Origin: CAZECR01 sp964510495
Lineage (GTDB): Bacteria; Patescibacteriota; Patescibacteriia; Magasanikbacterales; GWA2-37-8
Length of the DNA stretch: 31,637 nt
Assembly (NCBI GenBank): GCA_964510495.1
Contig: CAZECR010000010.1
Coordinates: 1-31,637, forward strand
Direction: 5' to 3'
The position numbers and the translations under genes are program-made. Shown piece by piece: positions 14,736 to 22,197 of the stretch (position 1 is its first letter; the number at the start of each line of letters is the position of its first letter). The notes beneath the pieces are model-generated. The model saw only the letters and a list, made by a program, of their open reading frames with translations, searched no databases and was not told the origin of the DNA.

Positions 14736-16049
14736 TTACGCACTCATGCGCGCCTTAACAACCAACACGCTTCCATATACCATCAAAAGCCCCGCCACAA
14801 ATTGCATCGCACTCGTATCGGCTCCGCCGGTAACCGGCAGCGTCTTAAACCCAAGCACAGCTTGCGGAGCAACTGGAGCTGGGCTCACAATAGGGTCTTC
14901 AATTTTAATACCTAAAACTGCTTCAGGAGGTGCAACCGGAGAAGCAACCACGGTTGGGGCTGGCGCCACGGGCAGTGCTCCCCCGCCATTGCCTGGCCCG
15001 ACACTAAAATTATTGCCGCCGCCCACAGCTGCCGAACCAGTAGTCGCGGAAGTTTCACTACTCGTTACTTCCGGCGAACCATGTGAAACAGCGCGAAAAA
15101 AATACGTGGTATCGGGTGTGAGATTAGTAATCGTAACATGGTGTTCGAGCGAGAAGGTGCTGTCTTCGGAAGTGCCCGCTGCATAGCCATACAACGGCAA
15201 GGTACCCGTTGTAGCATGCGACACAGTGTCGTAGACCGCACGCGAAGTTGCTAAATGACTCGATGTCCAATTCAAACGAATTGATGTTGGACCAAGTACT
15301 TCGGTTGAAATATTAGACAAGATTAATTCTTGATCATCAAGCGTAATCGTACAAACATTTTCTTCGCCAACGATAATAGTTCCGGAACAACCTTCTAAAT
15401 TTTTACTGTAGCTATCTGGGACAGTTAGCTCAACGCTAAAAGCGGTACCACCAGGAAGGTCACTGAAAGTCGTTGAAGCCACGCCGTCATATGTTGAACT
15501 TGATTCACCAATAACTACATCAAAAGGAAAATCGGCAACTGTTTTGGTGTCACCGTTATCATTAATAACTATTTCATTAATGCGTAGCGTGCCGGTTGTG
15601 GTTACAAATGGCTGTTCAACTTCACCTATAACTTGTCGCACCGTACACGAGGAACCAACGCCAACGGTAACGAGCCCATTACTTAAACAATTATCTCCCT
15701 CACCTTCTCCGTAAGTAACATGATAACCTGGTAGGGCATCTTCGGAAAGAACATAAGTTCCAGGAGTAACATAAAAAAAATTCTGACTGTTTACCTCCCT
15801 AACCACATCAACTGTTGTACCTTCATTATCTGTAATATGCAAAGTAATTGGCGTTTCGTCAGTTATAGATCCACCCTCAATAATTTCTGCTTCATTATAA
15901 ACAACAAGGAGACCGAATTCTCCTTCACCAGGATTCTCAAACAAAATCTGGGCCTTCGCAGAATTCGAAACAAACGCCGTAACTAACAAACCAAAAAATA
16001 ATCCGGTAAGGAGTCTCGAAATAAATAAGATGGTTTTTTTCTCCTTCAT
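14736..16049 (-). CDS. LPVTG-anchored surface protein with prealbumin-like and fibronectin-like domains
   Basis: A 437-residue exported protein. A signal peptide spans about residues 1-33 (AKA|Q). Two prealbumin-like (SpaA/Cna-B-like) segments each end in Cys-containing strands (GEGDNCLSNG...SSCTVRQV and LEGCSG...ENVCTITL). A fibronectin type III-like or phosphatase-N-like domain follows (about 245-340; VLGPTSIRLNWTSSHLATSRAVYDT, TNLTPDTTYFFRAVS). A Pro/Ala/Val-rich stalk leads to LPVTG (about 404-408), a hydrophobic helix and a KAR tail: a sortase sorting signal. The likely sortase is the next gene upstream, 107 bases away. An inverted repeat sits just before the ATG. Domain names are from pattern recognition. 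Confidence 0.8.
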   Translation of the reverse strand: MKEKKTILFISRLLTGLFFGLLVTAFVSNSAKAQILFENPGEGEFGLLVVYNEAEIIEGGSITDETPITLHITDNEGTTVDVVREVNSQNFFYVTPGTYVLSEDALPGYHVTYGEGEGDNCLSNGLVTVGVGSSCTVRQVIGEVEQPFVTTTGTLRINEIVINDNGDTKTVADFPFDVVIGESSSTYDGVASTTFSDLPGGTAFSVELTVPDSYSKNLEGCSGTIIVGEENVCTITLDDQELILSNISTEVLGPTSIRLNWTSSHLATSRAVYDTVSHATTGTLPLYGYAAGTSEDSTFSLEHHVTITNLTPDTTYFFRAVSHGSPEVTSSETSATTGSAAVGGGNNFSVGPGNGGGALPVAPAPTVVASPVAPPEAVLGIKIEDPIVSPAPVAPQAVLGFKTLPVTGGADTSAMQFVAGLLMVYGSVLVVKARMSA

Positions 16050-16057
16050 ACAATTAA

Positions 16058-16083
16058 AATAAGTTGCGACAGGGCAACTTATT
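16058..16083 (-). promoter_or_regulatory. Perfect inverted repeat in the leader of the LPVTG gene
   Basis: AATAAGTTGC (16058-16067) and GCAACTTATT (16074-16083) are separated by six bases, eight bases upstream of the ATG. As RNA this is a 10-bp hairpin beside the start codon; as DNA it could be an operator. Confidence 0.5.
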
Positions 16084-16092
16084 AATACCTTT

Positions 16093-16122
16093 TTTAGACC
16101 ATAAAATCAATTTATCTGTCAA
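16093..16122 (-). promoter_or_regulatory. Possible promoter of the LPVTG gene
   Basis: On the minus strand, TTGACA (16117-16122) with an 18-base spacer to TCTAAA (16093-16098). The -35 is perfect, the -10 weak. Confidence 0.35.
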
Positions 16123-16156
16123 GCCCCATATTATTCGGGCCCTAGGAGTAATGCGG

Positions 16157-16786
16157 CTAACTGGGCCGTGCAGTTACGACCAGTCGATTTTTGGTGGTAA
16201 ATACTGGCGTACACGTAAAGAGTGTTAATTCTGGTGTGGGCGAAGGATTCAAAATCTCAACTGCGGTTGGCGGCACGACTTTACTAGCGTCCACTGTGTA
16301 TGAATACAAATTCCCTTGCCACCAAACAATGATCTGATCCCCCACTTGCAGTTTATCGAGATCAAAAAAAGTGTTCGGGCCCGATGTATACAAATATCGA
16401 TGGGCGCTCAGCACCATATTGCCATAGCCACCACTATTGTCCGGGCTAGCAGTACCCGGAATTTGCCACGCACCAACTGCCAAACCCTTCACTTCGTTTG
16501 GTTCATTAACCACGATCGGCATATCGACACCGATGCGAGGAATAATGAGTCGATACGATTCAGTTGAGGTAGCAAGTTCGGGCAAGGCAGCAGTCGACGT
16601 TGTTAGGTCAAAATTAAGCAGTGTAGTTGTTACAACGGGTGCGGTAGTAGTTAGCGGTGCACGGCGAAAACGTTCGGGAAGATGCAAAAAATACACCGCC
16701 CGAATAGCGAGTCCAAACACAATGAGCGAGGCACCAAGTATATACGTCGTGCGCGCTGAAAGAATTTCTCTTCTTTTTTTAGCCAT
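16157..16786 (-). CDS. Sortase
   Basis: A 209-residue protein with one N-terminal TM anchor (about 15-35), a Thr-rich stalk and a sortase domain (from about 78). Catalytic residues are visible: His129 in LSAHRYLYTSGPNTFF, Cys192 in LTLFTCTP and Arg201 in KNRLVVTA. The TCTP and small size suggest a class D/E-like housekeeping enzyme. It should attach LPXTG-type proteins to surface amino groups, and the adjacent LPVTG protein is the obvious substrate. The ATG at 16786 lies just after the NUDIX stop; an in-frame ATG at 16819 would overlap that gene by 29 bases and is less likely. Confidence 0.93.
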   Translation of the reverse strand: MAKKRREILSARTTYILGASLIVFGLAIRAVYFLHLPERFRRAPLTTTAPVVTTTLLNFDLTTSTAALPELATSTESYRLIIPRIGVDMPIVVNEPNEVKGLAVGAWQIPGTASPDNSGGYGNMVLSAHRYLYTSGPNTFFDLDKLQVGDQIIVWWQGNLYSYTVDASKVVPPTAVEILNPSPTPELTLFTCTPVFTTKNRLVVTARPS

Positions 16787-16790
16787 AGTT

Positions 16791-17228
16791 TTACAAAAGT
16801 GCGAGTGCATCGGCCGCAAGACGCTTCACATCGTCGGGCGCATCGAGTGCGTTAATTTCTTCGAGACTAAACCAGCGCATTGTTGTCGCTTCGCCAGCAC
16901 GCGGACTTAGTGCATCTGTTGAGGCGCGGGCAAAATAGTTAAAATCAATATGCTGGTGAAACGGATTAATATCTTCGAGTAAAATACAATAAGGCTGCTT
17001 AAGAACGCCCACATCTTTAAAATTATAATCCCGCTCCGGTTGGTATAACCCTACATCTAAACCTGTTTCTTCTTTTACTTCGCGCAAGGCCGCTACCTCG
17101 GGCAATTCGTCGCGATCGAGGTGCCCACCCGGCGGAAGCCAAATACCCAATTTTTTATGCGGATGCAGCAATATTTTTTTGTTATAGACGATAAAAGTTG
17201 TGGCGGTAAAGTGACGAGTAATCTCCAT
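16791..17228 (-). CDS. NUDIX hydrolase
   Basis: 145 residues with a complete Nudix box, Gx5Ex7REUxEExGU, at about residues 35-57 (GHLDRDE ... REVKEETGL), preceded by WLPPGG. It hydrolyses a nucleoside diphosphate linked to another moiety; the substrate cannot be read from the sequence. It is the first gene of a unit with the sortase (four bases between stop and the sortase ATG), and its upstream region is shared with the divergent response regulator gene. Confidence 0.93.
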   Translation of the reverse strand: MEITRHFTATTFIVYNKKILLHPHKKLGIWLPPGGHLDRDELPEVAALREVKEETGLDVGLYQPERDYNFKDVGVLKQPYCILLEDINPFHQHIDFNYFARASTDALSPRAGEATTMRWFSLEEINALDAPDDVKRLAADALALL

Positions 17229-17319
17229 ACGTAAAGTAAAGCGACAAAATATACTAAAACTAATCGCTGTTTAGTAATACCACAGCTCTATTTTTAATTC
17301 AATAAAACATCCCTAAACA

Positions 17320-17348
17320 TTGACAAATATTGTATCTTGTGATATTTT
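17320..17348 (+). promoter_or_regulatory. Near-consensus promoter of the response regulator gene
   Basis: TTGACA (17320-17325), 17 bases, TATTTT (17343-17348), about 32 bases before the ATG. Confidence 0.65.
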
Positions 17349-17380
17349 GTGTGGTGATAAACCTGTCACAAGGAGCGTTC

Positions 17381-17788
17381 ATGAACGACATCCCCGCACA
17401 ACCTCCTCGCCCAGCCCTCCTCTTAGTCGATGACGATCCTGATGCCTTAGAGCTTCTCGGCATGATCCTCGAAGGTCGACTGCGCGACACCTATCGGCTC
17501 TTCAGCGCAAGCGACTCGTACGAGGCAGTTCAAATAGCCGCTAGCCTCGGTGCCGAGCTCCAGTTGATCATCACGGATCAGGGTTTGCCCGGCGCTGACG
17601 GCTCGACGCTGGTCAGAAATCTGCGCAAGAAGAACCCGGGCCTCCAGGCGCTCGCCATAACCGGGCTTAGCTGCCTGAGCCCTGACGACGAGGTTCTCTT
17701 CAGACGGGTATTCATCAAGCCGATCAAGGTCGACCATCTCGTCGAAGCCATCAACCAGGCGCTCGAGCAGCACGCCGCCGCGGCCTGA
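17381..17788 (+). CDS. Stand-alone response regulator receiver protein (GC-rich)
   Basis: A 135-residue single receiver domain with no output domain. The acidic pocket is DDD at 17-19, the phospho-acceptor is Asp66 (LIITDQGLPGADG), the switch Thr94 (LAITG) and Lys113 (FIKPI) are all present, so it should accept a phosphoryl group. The start is fixed by CACAAGGAG five bases before the ATG at 17381. Single-domain regulators act by protein-protein contact, for example in phosphorelays or motility. No histidine kinase is in the window. Codon use is much more GC-rich than the neighbouring NUDIX and UBP genes, suggesting transfer or a separate expression class. Confidence 0.92.
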   Translation: MNDIPAQPPRPALLLVDDDPDALELLGMILEGRLRDTYRLFSASDSYEAVQIAASLGAELQLIITDQGLPGADGSTLVRNLRKKNPGLQALAITGLSCLSPDDEVLFRRVFIKPIKVDHLVEAINQALEQHAAAA

Positions 17789-17799
17789 TCCACCACACT

Positions 17800-18009
17800 C
17801 TTTCTTGTTTTAGGAGAAAGGCTGCCTACCCCAAAGGCTGTCCCGACTCTCGCTNNNNNNNNNNNNNNNNNNNNNNNNNNNNNNNNNNNNNNNNNNNNNN
17901 NNNNNNNNNNNNNNNNNNNNNNNNNNNNNNNNNNNNNNNNNNNNNNNNNNNNNNCTTTCTTGTTTTAGGAGAAAGGCTGCCTACCCCAAAGGCTGTCCCG
18001 ACTCTCGCT
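17800..18009. other. Scaffold gap: two identical 55-bp copies flanking 100 Ns
   Basis: Bases 17800-17854 and 17955-18009 are identical and flank exactly 100 N (17855-17954). As at the other gap, this is an unmerged 55-base contig overlap. Removing one copy and the Ns leaves the response regulator's 3' hairpin intact. The 17789-18091 stretch holds no gene. Confidence 0.85.
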
Positions 18010-18045
18010 CTGTTTAGATACCATATAGATAGAGCGAGGACAGTC
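17991..18045 (+). other. GC-rich 3' hairpin after the response regulator gene
   Basis: TCGCTC (18005-18010) pairs with GAGCGA (18032-18037), extended by GGCTGTCC (17991-17998) with GGACAGTC (18038-18045) across a six-base bulge. It is followed by a T-rich stretch and is probably a transcript 3' end. Confidence 0.5.
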
Positions 18046-18053
18046 TTCTTAAT

Positions 18054-18089
18054 AAAAATAATCCCGATGTATTTCGGGATTATTTTTTT
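18054..18089. terminator. Bidirectional terminator between the response regulator and UBP genes
   Basis: AATAATCCCGA (18057-18067) pairs with TCGGGATTATT (18074-18084), with A and T runs outside. It separates two convergent genes. Confidence 0.85.
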
Positions 18090-18091
18090 AG

Positions 18092-18358
18092 TTATACTTC
18101 TATGTAGGTCTTATCAACATAACACCATTTCCACGCTTTGCCTTCTTGGTAAGCCTGCATAATAGGGTGACCGGTGGCTTCAAAGTGTTTGGTAGCGTGT
18201 TTGTTTTTGGAAGAATCACAGCAGCCAACATTTCCGCAGGATAGGCACAAACGAAGCGCAACCCATTCGTCGCCTGTTTTAAGGCAATCAGTACAACCAT
18301 CCGGAGTAACGGGCGTTACCGCTTTAATTTCTGAAACGTGTTCACAGGTAGTTGCCAT
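18092..18358 (-). CDS. UBP-type zinc finger protein
   Basis: An 88-residue protein that is a single zf-UBP domain: CEHV near the start, CTDCLKTGDEWVALRLCLSCGNVGCCDSSKNKHATKHFEATGHPI, then WKWCYVD. Likely zinc ligands are among Cys5, His7, Cys22, Cys25, Cys38, Cys41, Cys46, His54, His58 and His64. In eukaryotes this fold binds the ubiquitin C-terminus; small bacterial homologues are common but their role is unknown. It lies ten bases beyond the end of a lipoprotein gene, same strand, so they may share a transcript. Confidence 0.92.
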   Translation of the reverse strand: MATTCEHVSEIKAVTPVTPDGCTDCLKTGDEWVALRLCLSCGNVGCCDSSKNKHATKHFEATGHPIMQAYQEGKAWKWCYVDKTYIEV

Positions 18359-18368
18359 AGAGCACTAT

Positions 18369-18986
18369 TTAAGAATTGAATTTGAAACTGCGCACGATGC
18401 CATCAAGCACTGACCAAATCGGTTCTTTAACAACTTCGCTGACTGTGCCGTCGGGATAATTGGCAACATTGGTCGTGTGAATTGTTTCCACGATTTCAAA
18501 GCACTGCGAGTTGTGGAAGGTGCGATACGCTTTTGAAACATAGAAATTTCCAGCTCCGGCGTCCCCGCCTTCGTCAGTATAAAACTCTACGCCATTGATC
18601 GTGGTTTTATTTTTAAACCCTTTGCCGTTAGCAATCGGGCTTTGACCCAAACATCCGTTTACTACATCTGCCGCGCCGACACTTACTGCAACCCCTCCAT
18701 CTCTAAAATTCGTGCCTGGGTACGCATCGGCCGATAATTGCACCTGAACTATTTTATCGTCCATGTTGGCGTAGTTTGGCGCCGCAAACCCTAAGCCTTT
18801 GGGATAGGAAAATTCAAAATTGTATTGGACGTTTTTGTAGACCTGCAAGTCAGCCACAGGCGTTGTAGTTGGTGTTTCAGGGGTAGTAACCGGGGGCTGG
18901 GTTGGTTCGACTGGCAACGGGGTACTGCTACAGCCTGCGCCTCCAAGGAGGACCGCCGCAAAAAGTCCGAACAATAGTTTCTTCAT
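18369..18986 (-). CDS. Putative lipoprotein, paralogue of the next gene
   Basis: The 205-residue product has a lipoprotein signal (MKKLLFGLFAAVLLGGAGC, lipid Cys19), a Pro/Thr linker and a compact beta-rich domain. The domain starts with NVQYNFEFSYPKGLGF and ends with PIWSVLDGIVRSFKF, a layout often seen in small bacterial PsbP-like or extracellular domains. It aligns over its whole length with the next gene (QYNFEFSYP/LYGFHFEYP; CFEIVETIHTTNV/CFEFEEFVHTTNV), so the pair arose by tandem duplication. It should be anchored on the outer face of the membrane. Function unknown. Confidence 0.75.
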   Translation of the reverse strand: MKKLLFGLFAAVLLGGAGCSSTPLPVEPTQPPVTTPETPTTTPVADLQVYKNVQYNFEFSYPKGLGFAAPNYANMDDKIVQVQLSADAYPGTNFRDGGVAVSVGAADVVNGCLGQSPIANGKGFKNKTTINGVEFYTDEGGDAGAGNFYVSKAYRTFHNSQCFEIVETIHTTNVANYPDGTVSEVVKEPIWSVLDGIVRSFKFNS

Positions 18987-19025
18987 ATACCTCAGCTTAG
19001 TGAATAAAAGATACCGCGTAGAATT

Positions 19026-19610
19026 TTAAACATTCGGCCTGTCGAACGTAACTGACTGAAGCATGGTATCAAGCGATTTCCATACCGCCGGCTTATCTAC
19101 TTCTTTTACAGCACTTCCCTCGTCTACATTTGTAGTATGGACAAATTCTTCAAATTCGAAACATTCGTAATCATTAAAGGCACGATACAAACGAGATTCG
19201 TACAAATCCTCACTGTCTTGATCGGTAACAGTTGCGGCATAGAAATCTTGACCGTTAATAACTATTTTATTAGCAGCGTCAAATTCGACTGAATCATCAG
19301 GCAAAGCAACCGTCAGGCAGCTGTTTAATTCATCGAGGGGAAGCGCCGTAACAATAAAATGTGCTTCGGCTAAATTGGTTGATGGATATTGGTCAACGGG
19401 TAACTCGTATTGCACTAATTTTTCATCTAAATTTCCCAGGGTTAAAACAGACTCTTGAGCATTTGCCGGATACTCAAAATGAAAACCATACAAAGAATTT
19501 TCGTACGTTTTAGTTTCCGTATTTCCTGATTGGGACGTATTTGTTGTAGTACTGCAACCGGCCCCCATAAACAAAACCCCAACAACCAATGCATATAATG
19601 CTTTTTTCAT
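19026..19610 (-). CDS. Putative lipoprotein, paralogue of the previous gene
   Basis: The ATG at 19610 is chosen because it begins a clean lipoprotein signal (MKKALYALVVGVLFMGAGC, lipid Cys19); the longer frame would bury the signal. The mature part shows SLYGFHFEYPAN, NLDEKLVQYELP, CFEFEEFVHTTNV and VWKSLDTMLQSVTF, matching its downstream paralogue. Conserved Cys near DELNSC and DYEC suggest a disulfide, fitting the DsbA-like gene just upstream. Function unknown. Confidence 0.75.
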   Translation of the reverse strand: MKKALYALVVGVLFMGAGCSTTTNTSQSGNTETKTYENSLYGFHFEYPANAQESVLTLGNLDEKLVQYELPVDQYPSTNLAEAHFIVTALPLDELNSCLTVALPDDSVEFDAANKIVINGQDFYAATVTDQDSEDLYESRLYRAFNDYECFEFEEFVHTTNVDEGSAVKEVDKPAVWKSLDTMLQSVTFDRPNV

Positions 19611-19674
19611 AGCGTCGTGCTTAAGAATAATAAGTAAAGTAAGCGTACCCCCGATACTCAAAAATGTAAAGAGT

Positions 19675-19716
19675 TATTAAAAAAATAACTCCGATCTATT
19701 TAGACCGGAGTTATTG
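19675..19716 (-). terminator. Intrinsic terminator of the DsbA-like gene
   Basis: AATAACTCCG (19684-19693) pairs with CGGAGTTATT (19706-19715). The A-run at 19678-19685 supplies the minus-strand T-tract. Confidence 0.8.
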
Positions 19717-19724
19717 GTTATTTT

Positions 19725-20489
19725 TTATTTTCCAGCCAAGGCCTGGTCGATCGCTTGTTTGATCGTGGCATATGGTTGAGCACCAACTACCGCAACACCA
19801 TCAATAAAGGTGGTTGGAGTGCCGTTTACTCCAGCCGCTTGACCTTCATTCAAGTCTTCCTGAACTTTAGCTGCAAACTTGTGTGAAGTTAAACACTCGG
19901 TAAGTTTGGCTTTATTGAGGCCAACACCGACTCCGTACTTAATAAGATTGTCTTGAGAGTAATAGGCGAGATCGGATTCAGGAGCCTGGTTCTTAAACAT
20001 CCAATCGTGGAATTCCCAGAATTTACCCTGATCATTAGCACATTCAGCTGCTTCTGAGGCAAGCGTTGATTCAGGTCCGAGGAAAGCAAAGCTGCGGAAA
20101 TAGTATTTTACTTTACCGGTCGCAACATAGTCCTTCAAAATCCCCTGCTCGGCGTCAGTAAAGAAACGTTCGCAGAAAGGACAGCGGAAGTCAGCAAATT
20201 GAATGATTGTTACCGGAGCATCGCTCTTACCCTTGGCTGGGAAATGCCCAACACCAACATCAACTGGACCTGTAGGGGTAGGCACTTGACCGGTTGTATC
20301 CGTGCCCGAAGGTTGTACTGCTACGGGCTGGTTGCCAGCACGGTTTGGAGTACCTCCGCCCAAAAACATCGTGAGCAAGATGATGAAACCAATCGTACAG
20401 AGCACCATAACACCACCTACAAGACCAACGATCATGGCGCTTTTTGGAGAGAGTTGTTCAAAAAAAGTCTTTTGATTATCTGATTCCAT
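19725..20489 (-). CDS. Membrane-anchored DsbA-like thioredoxin domain protein
   Basis: 254 residues: a cytoplasmic N-terminus, one TM helix (about 18-43), a Pro/Gly/Thr-rich linker and a DsbA/DsbG-type domain from about residue 85. The redox motif is FADFRCPFCERFF (Cys103, Cys106) and the cis-Pro loop is GVNGTPTTFIDG. It should form or isomerise disulfides in exported proteins. A small membrane-protein gene lies just upstream on the same strand. Many Cys-containing surface proteins encoded nearby (the LPVTG protein, both lipoproteins, cytochrome b5) are plausible clients. Confidence 0.93.
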   Translation of the reverse strand: MESDNQKTFFEQLSPKSAMIVGLVGGVMVLCTIGFIILLTMFLGGGTPNRAGNQPVAVQPSGTDTTGQVPTPTGPVDVGVGHFPAKGKSDAPVTIIQFADFRCPFCERFFTDAEQGILKDYVATGKVKYYFRSFAFLGPESTLASEAAECANDQGKFWEFHDWMFKNQAPESDLAYYSQDNLIKYGVGVGLNKAKLTECLTSHKFAAKVQEDLNEGQAAGVNGTPTTFIDGVAVVGAQPYATIKQAIDQALAGK

Positions 20490-20531
20490 AAGAAATAGTA
20501 ATAATAGAGTAGTAAAAGTGAACGATTCGAC

Positions 20532-20933
20532 CTAGGCGTATACTTTGGGGTTAATAATTCCCTGGGCCAAAAGGGCCTGCAGATAATTATACCCTGAAAA
20601 GAACGAAGTGACTGTATCATATTTTCTATACCGTGCCAACAATCGCCGGACTACGAGTTGCCGATTAAAAATTTTACCCAAAAAAATAACTGCCAGTACA
20701 ATAAGAACGGTGGACGATGTCCCCACAAGCGTGGCGGTAAAAATTTTCTGCCATGCTTCAATGGTGCCGACAATTTCCATGAGGCAATACGCACTTTTAC
20801 CATGCTCAACCGGGCAGAGCGTAAAGTGGCCATATGTTTGCATGCGGATACCTATTCCCAAACCAATTAGCGTGACAACTAAAAAAATAGTCAGCGTTAT
20901 TGAAGAAAAAAAGCGAAATAAACGTTGTTGCAT
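20532..20933 (-). CDS. Hypothetical membrane protein with two helices
   Basis: The ATG at 20933 gives 133 residues; the longer frame needs a TTG. Two TM helices (about 10-30 and 65-90) enclose an outward loop with two cysteines (TLCPVEHGKSAYCLMEIVG). A basic cytoplasmic tail contains RRLLARYRKYDTVTSFFSGYNYLQALLAQGII. It precedes the DsbA-like gene by about 40 bases. The loop cysteines suggest a partner or substrate of that enzyme, perhaps an electron-transfer role like DsbB or VKOR, but the four-helix fold of those is absent. Not recognised. Confidence 0.55.
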   Translation of the reverse strand: MQQRLFRFFSSITLTIFLVVTLIGLGIGIRMQTYGHFTLCPVEHGKSAYCLMEIVGTIEAWQKIFTATLVGTSSTVLIVLAVIFLGKIFNRQLVVRRLLARYRKYDTVTSFFSGYNYLQALLAQGIINPKVYA

Positions 20934-21079
20934 ACTTTGCCAAATTGCACTAAAGATACTCTTAGCATATACTAAAAACAACTAAAAAACAACATTGAAC
21001 TTCCCTCGCCGAAATAAAAACGAACTCTGCAGTGTAGTAGGTAATAAGACTTATTTTATATACTATTAATCGTGATCGT

Positions 21080-21415
21080 ATGAACAAAAAAATGACGTCA
21101 CTTGGCCTTGCACTGGTGGCGGTGGTTATGCTTGTAGGTGCCGGGTGCTCGAAAACCACTCCCGTCGTTGACACCAATGGCACCTACACTCTGGCCGAAA
21201 TTGCGACCCACAAAGATGCTACCAGCTGCTGGACAGCCGTTCGCGGGCAGGTATATGACCTGACCTCCTGGATTATTCAGCACCCGGGCGGCGCTGAAAA
21301 CATCCTCAGTGTTTGCGGCAAGGATGGAACAGCCGCATTTACAGCTCAGCATAATGGACAGCGCGAACCGGAGAGTGAACTGAAGAGCTTCCATATTGGA
21401 ACACTTGCCTCTTAA
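21080..21415 (+). CDS. Cytochrome b5-like heme-binding lipoprotein
   Basis: A 111-residue lipoprotein (lipobox VGAGC, Cys23) followed by one cytochrome b5 domain: YTLAEIATHKDATSCWTAVRGQVYDLTSWIIQHPGG. Axial heme ligands are His68 in HPGG and His91 in AQHNGQ. Cys50 and Cys79 are placed to form the disulfide seen in some bacterial b5 domains. It would be a one-electron carrier on the outer membrane face. It is divergent from the membrane-protein gene at 20933. No dedicated reductase is visible; the PQQ-type dehydrogenase downstream is a possible partner by proximity only. Confidence 0.92.
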   Translation: MNKKMTSLGLALVAVVMLVGAGCSKTTPVVDTNGTYTLAEIATHKDATSCWTAVRGQVYDLTSWIIQHPGGAENILSVCGKDGTAAFTAQHNGQREPESELKSFHIGTLAS

Positions 21416-21418
21416 ACA

Positions 21419-21450
21419 AAAAAAACAGCCTCCAAGCGAGGCTGTTTTTT
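21419..21450 (+). terminator. Intrinsic terminator of the cytochrome b5 gene
   Basis: ACAGCCTC (21425-21432) pairs with GAGGCTGT (21438-21445), followed by T6. Confidence 0.88.
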
Positions 21451-21662
21451 ATACCACCTATTACATTTTTTTAATCCCGGTAACTAAATGAATAATACAG
21501 CTAATAACAAAGTATATTTAAAAGACGACATTTCGTTTGTCTACCTTAGCACTCCTCAAAAATTGCGCAGGCTTCAAGCACCATTTGACAACTCTAGCGG
21601 CGCACGGTAGCGTACCTACATAATCCTTTCCTGAGGATTTTTGTTTATTAAAACCACTGTCT

Positions 21663-22124
21663 ATGACACACGAAACTACCGATGCAGTGAAACTTCTGAA
21701 AAAAGACCACCGCGAAGTCGCTGCGCTCCTTACAGAAATTCAAAATACTACCGAACGGGCCGAAAAAACCCGTGAAGAATTGTTTGCCCAAATCAAAGAA
21801 GCACTCGAAGTACATACCAAAATTGAAGAAGATGTACTCTATCCTGCGCTTAAAGAAACCAAGACAACACATGATATTACTCTTGAAGCCTATGAAGAGC
21901 ATGCTGTCGTTAAAACACTGCTCAAGGAACTCGACGCGGAAGACAAAAACACTGAAGAATGGCTCGCTAAACTCACGGTGATGAGTGAAAATATCGAGCA
22001 CCACGTGGAAGAAGAGGAAGAAGACATGTTCGTAAAAATGGAAAAAGCCCTCCCCAAAGAAGAACTCGAACAAATCGGCCAGGCTATGGCTGAAGAAAAA
22101 GAACGCCTGCTTGCTCAAAAATAA
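21663..22124 (+). CDS. Hemerythrin HHE-domain protein
   Basis: A 153-residue four-helix protein with di-iron ligand pattern: His16 (KKDHREV), His51 with Glu55/56 (VHTKIEEDVLYP), His80 (YEEHAVVKTLL) and His113/114 with Glu118 (IEHHVEEEEEDMF). Such domains bind oxygen or nitric oxide, or help repair Fe-S clusters. No signal peptide, so cytoplasmic. A TTGACA at 21585-21590 lies upstream, but its -10 is weak. The 21451-21662 gap otherwise shows only a small AATCC/GGATT hairpin near 21622. Confidence 0.9.
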   Translation: MTHETTDAVKLLKKDHREVAALLTEIQNTTERAEKTREELFAQIKEALEVHTKIEEDVLYPALKETKTTHDITLEAYEEHAVVKTLLKELDAEDKNTEEWLAKLTVMSENIEHHVEEEEEDMFVKMEKALPKEELEQIGQAMAEEKERLLAQK

Positions 22125-22140
22125 TTACTGGCTGCAACCA

Positions 22141-22174
22141 AAAAATGATGGTACGATATAACCATCATTTTTTG
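22141..22174 (+). terminator. Intrinsic terminator of the hemerythrin gene
   Basis: AAAAATGATGGT (22141-22152) pairs with ACCATCATTTTT (22161-22172) with an 8-base loop and a T-run. Confidence 0.88.
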
Positions 22175-22197
22175 TCTAAAATTTTGATTATTGCTAT

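Noticed and set aside
20926..20933. GTTGCAT half-site near the small membrane-protein start as a Zur operator
   Set aside because: Only one arm is present; the matching ATGCAAC arm at the right distance is absent.
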